Below, one piece after another: positions 1-4,991 of a stretch of 6,138 bases of DNA (its first letter is position 1; each line of letters begins with the position of its first letter). Both the position numbers and the translations under genes were made by a program. The stretch is taken from NCBI GenBank assembly GCA_028717985.1, contig JAQUMS010000086.1:1-6138 (forward strand), read 5' to 3'. The notes beneath the pieces were generated by a model, which saw only the letters and a list, made by a program, of their open reading frames with translations, did no database searches and had not been told where the DNA came from. The DNA is from Candidatus Omnitrophota bacterium (GTDB taxonomy: Bacteria > Omnitrophota > Gorgyraeia > Gygaellales > Profunditerraquicolaceae).

Positions 1-1
1 A

Positions 2-727
2 TTTGTTGTTGCTCCTGGTGATGCGGAAGAATCGTATTTTTGGTCCGGGATGTCGTTGGCAATTGCATGGAAATATCAAATTCCGGCTATAATCCTTTCG
101 GATAAAACCTTGGCGGAAGGAGTCTTTAGTTTTGATAGTGATTCTATCAGGAATTTTCCGGAAATAATGCCGGTTGCGGAAGATGATTATAAAGAATATA
201 AACGGTATGAAAATACCGAAAGCGGAGTTTCCCCTTTGGCTTGTATCCCCCGGAGTAAAGCGGTAATTAAAGTGAATAGTTATGAACATGATGAATATGG
301 GATTACAACCGAAGATCCTTCTATTACGATGGTCATGCAACACAAACGGCTCAGGAAAGAAAAATTGATTTTACATGAATTGGAAGATTTTGAACCCGTA
401 GGCGTTTATGGAAATCGTGATGCGGATACGGCGCTTATATGTTGGGGATCGAATAAAGGGGTTTGTTGTGAAGTGGGAGAGGCTCTTGGAATTAAAATAA
501 TTCAGCCCCGGGTTCTCGCTCCTTTTCCGGCTCAGGAACTGCTGAAGATTTGTTCCGGAGTTACAAAATGTATTTGCGTTGAGAATAACGCGTTGGGACA
601 ATTAGCGCGTATGTGCCGATGTTCCGGTATTCGCATTGATGATGCCGTTCTGCGGTATGACGGAAGGCCTTTTTCTATTGAAGAATTAACGGGAGAAATC
701 CAAAGAATTATTGTGAACAAGGGATAG
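2..727 (+). CDS. korA: 2-oxoacid:ferredoxin oxidoreductase, alpha subunit (5' truncated)
   Basis: This is the C-terminal 241 residues of the alpha subunit; the frame is open to the window edge, so the ATG at 50 is internal and not the start. The enzyme oxidatively decarboxylates a 2-oxoacid to an acyl-CoA and passes electrons to ferredoxin in the cytoplasm. Seen: an APGDAEE stretch at visible residues 4-10, then WKYQIPAIILSDK, typical of the pyrimidine-binding domain. A central GVSP...DEYG...KR.RKEK region follows, and then the transketolase-C-like domain (LICWGSNKG, QPRVLAPFP, ENNALGQLARM). In many homologs a gamma domain is fused at the N-terminus; that part lies outside the window. The beta subunit follows 4 bases after the stop, as expected for a two-subunit enzyme. 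The substrate (2-oxoglutarate, pyruvate or another 2-oxoacid) cannot be read from this fragment, so the kor name is by family only. Confidence 0.93.
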   Translation, partial: FVVAPGDAEESYFWSGMSLAIAWKYQIPAIILSDKTLAEGVFSFDSDSIRNFPEIMPVAEDDYKEYKRYENTESGVSPLACIPRSKAVIKVNSYEHDEYGITTEDPSITMVMQHKRLRKEKLILHELEDFEPVGVYGNRDADTALICWGSNKGVCCEVGEALGIKIIQPRVLAPFPAQELLKICSGVTKCICVENNALGQLARMCRCSGIRIDDAVLRYDGRPFSIEELTGEIQRIIVNKG

Positions 728-731
728 AATC

Positions 732-1577
732 ATGAATCTGGCGACACATACTCATAATACATGGTGTCCTGGTTGCGGGAATTTTTCAATTCTTAATGCG
801 TTTAAGTCGGTAATCATGTCTTTAATTCAAAATGAGGCAATACCGTTAGAAAACTTTGTTTTAGTTTCCGGGATTGGCTGTCACGCTAAAATCGTTGATT
901 ATATCGCGCTCAACAGTTTTTATTCCCTTCATGGACGAGCAGTACCAGTGGCAACCGGTATTACATTCGCGGCTCCAAATACCCACGTTATCTGTTTTTC
1001 CGGAGATGGCGACGCCTATGGGGAAGGCTTGGAACATTTGATTTTTGCCGCTAAACGCAATGTCAATATTACTGTAATTGTTCATAATAACAGGGTATAC
1101 GGGCTCACGACTGGTCAATATACTCCTACATCTCCTTTGGGTTTTAAAGGCCGTTCAACCCCCCATGGATCCTGCGAAAAACCCTTAAATCCCCTGGAAC
1201 TTATATTGGCAAGCGGCGGGACTTTTTTGTCCAGAGGTACGTCACACGGTATCGACCTGCTTAAGAATCTATTTAGGGAAGCGATTTTACACAAAGGGTT
1301 TTCATTAGTGGATGTGCTTCAGGTGTGTGTAACGTATTATAATTTATATGAATATTATGATCCGAGAGTTTATGAATTGAGTAATCATGATAGCTCAAAT
1401 TTTTCGCAGGCTTCAGCAAAAATAAGAGAATGGGATTATAATTTAGACGCTCCAATTGCCCTGGGTGTTTTTTATAAAGAGGTTAAGCCGGTTTATGGGG
1501 ATTTGTGCGGGAAACAGGTCCCTTCAAAAGAACAGGTTGATGTCCGGATTCGGGATATTCTTGAACAATCGACCTGA
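732..1577 (+). CDS. korB: 2-oxoacid:ferredoxin oxidoreductase, beta subunit (TPP and Fe-S binding)
   Basis: Complete protein of 281 residues, the usual length for the family. It carries thiamine pyrophosphate and one [4Fe-4S] cluster and forms the active site with the alpha subunit. Seen: CPGCG at residues 12-16, SGIGCHAK with C50, the TPP motif GDGD at 91-94 with NN at 119-120, GLTTGQYTPTSP at 124-135, and C199 in VLQVC. C12, C15, C50 and C199 match the four cluster cysteines known for this family, so the subunit looks functional. The ATG at 732 is chosen because the CPGCG motif then sits at the usual distance from the N-terminus; a weak AAGGGA (718-723) overlapping the end of korA can serve as ribosome site. 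Co-transcribed and probably translationally coupled with korA. The substrate is not determined. Confidence 0.95.
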   Translation: MNLATHTHNTWCPGCGNFSILNAFKSVIMSLIQNEAIPLENFVLVSGIGCHAKIVDYIALNSFYSLHGRAVPVATGITFAAPNTHVICFSGDGDAYGEGLEHLIFAAKRNVNITVIVHNNRVYGLTTGQYTPTSPLGFKGRSTPHGSCEKPLNPLELILASGGTFLSRGTSHGIDLLKNLFREAILHKGFSLVDVLQVCVTYYNLYEYYDPRVYELSNHDSSNFSQASAKIREWDYNLDAPIALGVFYKEVKPVYGDLCGKQVPSKEQVDVRIRDILEQST

Positions 1578-1592
1578 AAATAGGAATAAACT

Positions 1593-1656
1593 ACTCCGTC
1601 AGTTAAACACTGCGTAGATTTCTTACGAAATCTACTTGTAACCGTCGGAGTTAAAT
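1593..1656 (+). repeat. Hairpin unit 1 of a tandem array between korB and rubredoxin
   Basis: Imperfect long palindrome. The outer arms ACTCCG (1593-1598) and CGGAGT (1646-1651) pair, and further pairs such as GTTA (1602-1605) with TAAC (1639-1642) continue the stem after two mismatches. The inner stem GTAGATTTC (1614-1622) and GAAATCTAC (1627-1635) is a perfect 9 bp with a 4-base loop. The unit ends in TTAAAT (1651-1656). There is no T-tract, so it is not a standard terminator for the kor operon. Its ends resemble those of unit 3. The role is unknown: it could be a REP/MITE-like element or a structured RNA. Confidence 0.7.
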
Positions 1657-1690
1657 CACCCGTTAAAGGTTTAGTGGCGGGTTCATTTAA
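1651..1690 (+). repeat. Hairpin unit 2 of the tandem array (short form)
   Basis: Inverted repeat TTAAAT-c-ACCCG (1651-1662) against CGGGT-tc-ATTTAA (1678-1690). It gives 11 pairs interrupted by a 1x2 internal loop, enclosing 15 bases that begin with TTAAA. It looks like a version of units 1 and 3 without the inner stem. It shares the TTAAAT at 1651-1656 with the right edge of unit 1. No coding potential or U-tract is seen. Confidence 0.6.
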
Positions 1691-1694
1691 GATG

Positions 1695-1757
1695 ACCCCT
1701 TGCTTAAACATCCTAAAAATCTCTACGATATTTTTAGGATAAGCTGCGGGGTTAAAT
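1695..1757 (+). repeat. Hairpin unit 3 of the tandem array
   Basis: Outer arms ACCCC (1695-1699) and GGGGT (1748-1752). Then GCTT (1702-1705) pairs with AAGC (1741-1744), AAAC (1706-1709) is bulged, and ATCCTAAAAAT (1710-1720) forms a perfect 11-bp stem with ATTTTTAGGAT (1730-1740) around a 9-base loop. The TTAAACA near the 5' arm and the GGGGTTAAAT at the 3' end match TTAAACA and GGAGTTAAAT at equivalent places in unit 1, although the inner stems differ. This suggests diverged copies of one element. Confidence 0.68.
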
Positions 1758-1785
1758 TTTTCCGACTGCCGTCGTCGAAATTTAA
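1752..1785 (+). repeat. Palindrome abutting the rubredoxin ribosome site
   Basis: TTAAATTT (1752-1759) and AAATTTAA (1778-1785) are perfect inverted arms. Inside them CGAC (1763-1766) pairs with GTCG (1771-1774) around a TGCC loop, with a 3x3 internal loop between the two stems. The right arm runs into the Shine-Dalgarno sequence of the rubredoxin gene, so folding could change access to that site. An operator or an RNA element is possible; neither is shown. Confidence 0.5.
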
Positions 1786-1790
1786 GGAGG
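1784..1790 (+). promoter_or_regulatory. Strong Shine-Dalgarno site of rubredoxin
   Basis: AAGGAGG is a near-perfect anti-16S complement, 5 bases before the ATG at 1796. It fixes the start of the small rubredoxin gene. Its first two bases belong to the right arm of the preceding palindrome. Confidence 0.85.
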
Positions 1791-1795
1791 ATTAG

Positions 1796-1954
1796 ATGGA
1801 TAAATATAAGTGTACTGTGTGTGGATATGTGTATGATCCGGCAAAAGGCGATCCTGACAATGGTGTTGTTCCCGGAACAAACTTCGCGGATATTCCGGAT
1901 ACATGGACTTGCCCTGAATGCGGGGTAGGGAAAGATATGTTCGAAAAAATTTAA
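1796..1954 (+). CDS. Rubredoxin
   Basis: Complete 52-residue protein, the classic size of a single-domain rubredoxin, a cytoplasmic one-electron carrier with an Fe(Cys)4 site. Seen: CTVCG at residues 6-10 and CPECG at 39-43. The four ligands C6, C9, C39 and C42 are at exactly the classical spacing. YVYDP (11-15), GDPDNGVVPGT (18-28) and the DTW before the second CxxC are also family hallmarks. It starts at ATG with a strong Shine-Dalgarno site and ends in TAA. It lies 218 bases after korB, so it could be read through from that operon, but no clear promoter of its own is visible in the gap. In anaerobes rubredoxins often feed electrons to oxygen or peroxide detoxifying enzymes; a link to the neighbouring oxidoreductase is inference only. 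Confidence 0.97.
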   Translation: MDKYKCTVCGYVYDPAKGDPDNGVVPGTNFADIPDTWTCPECGVGKDMFEKI

Positions 1955-1970
1955 AGCAGTGGGATACCAG

Positions 1971-1999
1971 TTGACAATCTACCTGGCAAGCAGTATACT
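1971..1999 (+). promoter_or_regulatory. Sigma70-type promoter of the pyr operon
   Basis: TTGACA (1971-1976) is a perfect -35 box and TATACT (1994-1999) is one base off the consensus -10 box, with the optimal 17-base spacer. The expected transcription start is near A2006, which places the PyrR-binding hairpin at the very 5' end of the transcript. The promoter lies 16 bases after the rubredoxin stop. No terminator is seen between the two, so read-through from upstream would also enter the pyr leader. Confidence 0.88.
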
Positions 2000-2006
2000 T
2001 TATATA

Positions 2007-2037
2007 CCTTTAAGCTGGTTCAGTGAAACCGGCAAGG
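2007..2037 (+). promoter_or_regulatory. PyrR-binding hairpin (anti-antiterminator) in the pyr leader
   Basis: The RNA folds as lower stem CCUU (2007-2010) with AAGG (2034-2037), a UAA bulge (2011-2013), and upper stem GCUGGUU (2014-2020) with AACCGGC (2027-2033, one U-G pair). The hexaloop is CAGUGA (2021-2026). The loop fits the CNGNGA consensus of PyrR-binding loops, and the layout of lower stem, one-sided bulge and upper stem matches the Bacillus pyr sites. The stem bases differ from the common Bacillus ones but stay paired. It sits between a strong promoter and an intrinsic terminator, directly upstream of pyrR. When UMP-bound PyrR holds this fold, the downstream terminator should form and transcription should stop. 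Confidence 0.88.
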
Positions 2038-2075
2038 AAGTAAAGCCTATGGAAAAACAATGTTTTCATTTAACC
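2017..2075 (+). promoter_or_regulatory. Potential antiterminator pairing in the pyr leader
   Basis: GGUUCAGUGAAA (2017-2028) can pair with UUUCAUUUAACC (2064-2075): 11 of 12 positions pair, one as G-U, with a single C-U mismatch. The 5' strand is the loop and upper stem of the PyrR hairpin, and the 3' strand contains the first three bases of the terminator stem. The pairing therefore excludes both of the other structures, as expected for a pyr antiterminator. This is drawn by hand from complementarity; stability was not calculated. Confidence 0.65.
2034..2040 (+). promoter_or_regulatory. Shine-Dalgarno-like site of the leader ORF
   Basis: AAGGAAG lies 8 bases before the ATG at 2049. Its AAGG is the 3' strand of the lower stem of the PyrR hairpin, so PyrR binding would be expected to hide it. 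Confidence 0.5.
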
Positions 2076-2084
2076 CCGGCATAA
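2049..2084 (+). CDS. Putative pyr leader peptide, 11 residues
   Basis: A short ORF encodes MEKQCFHLTPA, followed by two stop codons in a row (TAA TAA, 2082-2087). A Shine-Dalgarno-like AAGGAAG precedes it at good spacing. Codons 9-11 lie in the 5' arm and the start of the loop of the terminator, and the stops lie in the terminator loop. A ribosome that reaches the stop would cover the terminator and allow read-through. In Thermus a PyrR-controlled leader ORF was proposed to regulate the pyr operon in this way. The peptide has no recognisable domain; the act of translation, not the product, would be its function. A chance ORF of this size is possible, so confidence is moderate. Confidence 0.5.
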   Translation: MEKQCFHLTPA

Positions 2085-2104
2085 TAATCCCGGGGTATTT
2101 TTTT
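2073..2104 (+). terminator. Intrinsic terminator (attenuator) of the pyr leader
   Basis: ACCCCGG (2073-2079) pairs with CCGGGGT (2090-2096) in a perfect GC-rich 7-bp stem around a 10-base loop. A seven-T run (2098-2104) follows after a single A. It sits about 100 bases after the predicted start and 110 bases before the pyrR ATG, so it is a regulated attenuator and not the end of a gene. Its 5' arm overlaps the potential antiterminator and the leader ORF. Confidence 0.92.
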
Positions 2105-2202
2105 GCCACACGGGTGGCATACTGACCCAATTCCTTTTGGGTCAGGTAAGCACAGGTGGCACACACCTTGCTTTAGAGGTAGGCTTCTGTATTATCGGCC
2201 TA
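2104..2202 (+). repeat. Run of hairpins between the attenuator and pyrR
   Basis: Inverted repeats in order: TGCCAC/GTGGCA (2104-2109 with 2114-2119); CTGACCCAA/TTGGGTCAG (2122-2130 with 2137-2145, 9 bp); AAGCA-c-AGGTG/CACCT-TGCTT (2148-2158 with 2164-2173, 10 bp and one bulge); and a weaker TAGGC/GCCTA (2180-2184 with 2198-2202). GGTGGCA occurs twice (2113-2119 and 2156-2161 plus its preceding G), so the first arm could pair with either copy and enclose the middle hairpin. None has a T-tract. The role is unknown: it could be a mobile palindromic repeat inserted in the leader, or an extra RNA control element over pyrR translation. Confidence 0.55.
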
Positions 2203-2213
2203 ATTCAACGAGA

Positions 2214-2765
2214 ATGAAAGAAAAAACAAAAATACTCGACAAAGAAAGTATCAACCGTATTCTTAACCGCATGGCACACGAAATTCTGGAAAAGAATAAA
2301 GGCACAGGTGAGCTTTGTATTATAGGGATCAGAACTCATGGTGCATTTCTGGCCTCTCGAATGGGAACACGCATTAAACTTATTGAAAATAAAGAGGTTC
2401 CTGTCGGTATTTTGGATATTACCCTTTATAGGGATGATTTAACTCTTATTTCTTCTCAACCGGTTGTTCATAAAACGGAGATAGATTTTGATATTACAGG
2501 CAAGCACGTGATTTTAGTCGATGATGTACTTTACACAGGAAGGACCGTCCGTGCCGCGTTGGACGCTTTGGTTGATTTTGGCAGACCAACAACTATACAA
2601 TTAGCGGTTTTGATTGACCGGGGGCACCGGGAATTGCCGATACGCCCGGATTATGTCGGGAAAAATATACCGACGGCTCAGCAGGAAACAATCGAGGTCA
2701 GAATGGAAGAATCCGAAGGTATTGATGAAGTAGTTATTATTGAAAAATCCCATTTACCATCATGA
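2214..2765 (+). CDS. pyrR: Bifunctional pyr operon regulator / uracil phosphoribosyltransferase PyrR
   Basis: 183 residues, the normal PyrR length. PyrR binds pyr leader RNA when charged with UMP or UTP and causes transcription to stop; many members also make UMP from uracil and PRPP. Seen: an N-terminal KILDKESINRILNRMAHEI helix region, GIRTHGAFLASRM (38-50), DITLYRDD (68-75), and the PRPP-binding loop VDDVLYTGRT at 102-111 with a conserved VLIDRGHRELPIRPDYVGK at 132-150. The ATG at 2214 is chosen because family members start just before this helix; the frame stays open upstream to 2103, but that stretch is the terminator T-run and hairpins. The ribosome site is weak (CGAGA close to the ATG). 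It is the first gene of the operon and would control its own synthesis through the leader. It overlaps pyrB by 4 bases (ATGA). Confidence 0.96.
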   Translation: MKEKTKILDKESINRILNRMAHEILEKNKGTGELCIIGIRTHGAFLASRMGTRIKLIENKEVPVGILDITLYRDDLTLISSQPVVHKTEIDFDITGKHVILVDDVLYTGRTVRAALDALVDFGRPTTIQLAVLIDRGHRELPIRPDYVGKNIPTAQQETIEVRMEESEGIDEVVIIEKSHLPS

Positions 2766-3694
2766 AATGGACCCGTAAAGACCTCTTAGGCCTTGAATAT
2801 TTAAGCAAGGAAGAACTGGAGTTTATTCTCGCCACCGCGGATTCCTTTAAAGAGGTTTCTACCCGTGAAATAAAAAAGGTTCCCGCTTTGAGAGGGAAAA
2901 CAGTCGTAAATTTGTTTTATGAGCCGTCGACCCGGACGCGCGTGTCTTTTGAGGTTGCTGCTAAGCGGTTATCCGCCGATGTTATTAATATCGCCGCAGA
3001 GACATCAAGCGTGAAAAAAGGGGAGACACTTATAGATACAGGAAAGAATATCCAGGCCCTTAAAGCAGATATAATCGTTTTAAGAAATAGTTTTTCAGGT
3101 TCGCCTTTTTTGTTATCCAGGCACGTTGATATCAGTGTGATCAATGCCGGTGACGGATGGCATGAACATCCAACCCAGGCGTTGCTGGATATATTTACTC
3201 TTAAGGAAAAATTCGGGAGAATTGAAGGACTTAATGTAAGTATCGTAGGAGATATTGCCCATTCACGCGTTGCGCGGTCAAATATTTGGGGGCTTACCAA
3301 GTTGGGGGCGAAAGTAACCGTGTGCGCTCCTCCTATGCTGATTCCCTACGCCATAGAAGAAATGGGTGTCAGGATTACTCACGATATAGACGAGGCTTTG
3401 TATGAAGCAGATGCCGTGAATGTTCTGCGGATGCAATTTGAGCGTGATCAGCAAAACGCGTTCCCGGAGCATATCGATTATTTTAGGCAATACGGCATTA
3501 CCCGGGAGAGGCTTGACAAAGCTAAAAATAAAAATCTTATTGTAATGCATCCTGGGCCGATAAACCGGGGAATTGAACTGGCAAGCGAGGTTGCGGATTG
3601 TCCTCAATCCGTTATTTTGGAGCAGGTGACAAACGGTATTGCGGTGCGCATGGCGGTTTTATTTTTAGTTTCCCAGTCGGAAAACAGCCAATAA
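2762..3694 (+). CDS. pyrB: Aspartate carbamoyltransferase, catalytic subunit
   Basis: 310 residues, full length. It joins carbamoyl phosphate and aspartate to give carbamoyl-aspartate, the first committed step of pyrimidine synthesis. Seen: the carbamoyl-phosphate site STRTR (56-60) within FYEPSTRTRVSFE, SSVKKGET (82-89), the HPTQALLD motif (136-143), GDIAHSRVARSN (163-174), VLRMQ.ER (221-228) and HPGPINRG (263-270). All expected active-site segments are present. The ATG overlaps the pyrR stop and has no clear Shine-Dalgarno site, so translation is probably coupled to pyrR. No regulatory pyrI gene is adjacent; control would come from PyrR. With the class I dihydroorotase next door, a joint complex as in Aquifex is possible, by inference. 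Confidence 0.97.
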   Translation: MKWTRKDLLGLEYLSKEELEFILATADSFKEVSTREIKKVPALRGKTVVNLFYEPSTRTRVSFEVAAKRLSADVINIAAETSSVKKGETLIDTGKNIQALKADIIVLRNSFSGSPFLLSRHVDISVINAGDGWHEHPTQALLDIFTLKEKFGRIEGLNVSIVGDIAHSRVARSNIWGLTKLGAKVTVCAPPMLIPYAIEEMGVRITHDIDEALYEADAVNVLRMQFERDQQNAFPEHIDYFRQYGITRERLDKAKNKNLIVMHPGPINRGIELASEVADCPQSVILEQVTNGIAVRMAVLFLVSQSENSQ

Positions 3695-3696
3695 CT

Positions 3697-4977
3697 ATGA
3701 AAATTCTAATTAAAAATTGCCGGGTGATTGATCCGGCGCATACTATTGACGGGATACGAGATATTTTTATCGATAAGAAAAAAATAGTTCGTATCGCAGA
3801 ACATCTTTCTTTATCGGCTGATCGTGTTATCGAGGGCGCTGGGAAGATAGCTATTCCCGGTTTAGTGGATATGCATGTGCATTTGCGGGAGCCGGGACGT
3901 GAAGATAAAGAAACCATTGCCAGCGGGACAGCAGCCGCCCTTAAAGGGGGAGTAACGAGTATTCTTGTTATGCCTAATACCAATCCGGCGATTGATTCTC
4001 CCCAAAGTATTCGGTTATTGAAAAATATTATAAAAAATACCGCTTGTTCGCATGTTTATATTTCCGGAGCAATTACTAAAATGCGGGCAGGAGAATCCCT
4101 TACCGATATTCCCCGTATGGTCCGCGAGGGAGTTATAGCTATTACCGATGACGGGGCCTCTGTGGATAATCCAGTGCTTTTTTCGAAGGCAATGAAAGTC
4201 GCAGGTCGTATGAATATACCCGTTATCTGCCATTGCGAAGATAAAAAAATGTCGGGCGGAGGCGTAATGAACTTAAGTTTTACATCGACACGGCTGGGTT
4301 TACGGGGGATTTCCCGTGAATCAGAATATACGCGTGTGGAACGTGATATAAAGCTGGCGGAGAAAAGCGGATGCCGGATTCACATAGCGCATGTCAGCTG
4401 TTCGGAGTCTGTTGATATTATTGCTCAAGCTAAAAAAAGAAAAATAAGGATTACCGCTGAAACAGCTCCTCATTATTTTTCCCTCGATGAAGAGTTTGTT
4501 TCCGAATATGATGCAAATAAGAAAATGAATCCGCCTTTGAGAGAAAAACATGATGTCCGGGCGATTCGTCAGGGTATCAAAGATGGTATTATTGATGTTA
4601 TAGCTTCGGATCACGCACCTCACACGGAGAACGAAAAATCGGTAGAGTTCGATAGGGCTGAATTTGGAGTGATCGGTTTAGAGACAGAATTGTCCGTTGC
4701 TATCACCTATTTGGTTTCTCCGGGGATTATAGGCTGGGCCGAATTGGTTTCTCTTCTGACATACAATCCTTCCAAAATATTGGGAATTGACAAAGGAAGT
4801 CTTGGAGTGGGGAAGGAAGCCGATATTGTTATCCTGGATCCCGATAAAGAATGGACGGTAAATAAAGAAACGTTTATTTCCAAATCCAAGAATTCAGCTT
4901 TCCTGGGGCAAAAACTTAAAGGCAGCGTAAATTATACTATCCGGGGGGGAGAGATAGTGTATGCGAACGGGACCTAA
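3697..4977 (+). CDS. pyrC: Dihydroorotase, class I
   Basis: 426 residues, the usual size of the long class I (amidohydrolase) dihydroorotases. It cyclises carbamoyl-aspartate to dihydroorotate, the step after PyrB. Seen: DMHVHLREPGREDKE with metal ligands H60 and H62, KGGVTSILVMPNTNP (83-97), ITDDG with D152, ICHCED with H179, HIAHVS with H232, ETAPHY (255-260), MNPPLR (277-282) and the catalytic ASDHAPH with D305. The metal and catalytic positions agree closely with those of the Aquifex enzyme, so it looks active and is not one of the dead homologs. The ATG at 3697 gives the standard N-terminus (MKILIKNCRVIDP). It starts 2 bases after the pyrB stop without a good ribosome site, which suggests coupling. 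The frame is open 33 codons upstream into pyrB, but that part is not dihydroorotase-like. Confidence 0.97.
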   Translation: MKILIKNCRVIDPAHTIDGIRDIFIDKKKIVRIAEHLSLSADRVIEGAGKIAIPGLVDMHVHLREPGREDKETIASGTAAALKGGVTSILVMPNTNPAIDSPQSIRLLKNIIKNTACSHVYISGAITKMRAGESLTDIPRMVREGVIAITDDGASVDNPVLFSKAMKVAGRMNIPVICHCEDKKMSGGGVMNLSFTSTRLGLRGISRESEYTRVERDIKLAEKSGCRIHIAHVSCSESVDIIAQAKKRKIRITAETAPHYFSLDEEFVSEYDANKKMNPPLREKHDVRAIRQGIKDGIIDVIASDHAPHTENEKSVEFDRAEFGVIGLETELSVAITYLVSPGIIGWAELVSLLTYNPSKILGIDKGSLGVGKEADIVILDPDKEWTVNKETFISKSKNSAFLGQKLKGSVNYTIRGGEIVYANGT

Positions 4978-4981
4978 GGAG
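4976..4981 (+). promoter_or_regulatory. Shine-Dalgarno site of the EndoQ gene
   Basis: AAGGAG overlaps the pyrC stop codon and lies 10 bases before the ATG at 4992. It is clearly stronger than the sites of pyrR, pyrB and pyrC, so this gene may be translated independently within the operon. Confidence 0.75.
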
Positions 4982-4991
4982 ATTTGATACT

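Noticed and set aside
50..52. Start of korA at the ATG at 50
   Set aside because: The same frame continues upstream to the window edge with conserved APGDAEE residues, so this ATG is internal to a longer gene.
861..1118. Minus-strand open frames of 60-127 codons opposite korB, pyrB, pyrC and EndoQ
   Set aside because: They lie within well-supported plus-strand genes, have no ribosome sites or recognisable motifs, and look like chance frames opposite coding DNA.
1700..1729. Rubredoxin promoter TTGCTT-18-TACGAT
   Set aside because: Both boxes are poor matches and they lie inside hairpin unit 3. I do not see a convincing promoter in this gap.
1710..1740. 11-bp hairpin as the terminator of the kor operon
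   Set aside because: The stem is AT-rich and is followed by AAGCTGC, not a T-tract. It is better explained as part of the repeat array.
2014..2055. c-di-GMP (GEMM) riboswitch, suggested by GTAAAGCC near 2040-2047
   Set aside because: The GEMM core and its second stem are missing. The CNGNGA loop, the attenuator and the pyrR context explain the element as a PyrR site.
2103..2213. N-terminal extension of PyrR by 37 residues from a TTG at 2103
   Set aside because: The extension begins inside the terminator T-run and covers a series of hairpins. Its predicted residues look unlike any PyrR, and a normal-length PyrR begins at the ATG at 2214.
3598..3696. N-terminal extension of dihydroorotase from a TTG within pyrB
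   Set aside because: It would overlap about 97 bases of pyrB in another frame and the residues are not dihydroorotase-like. The ATG at 3697 gives the standard N-terminus of the family.
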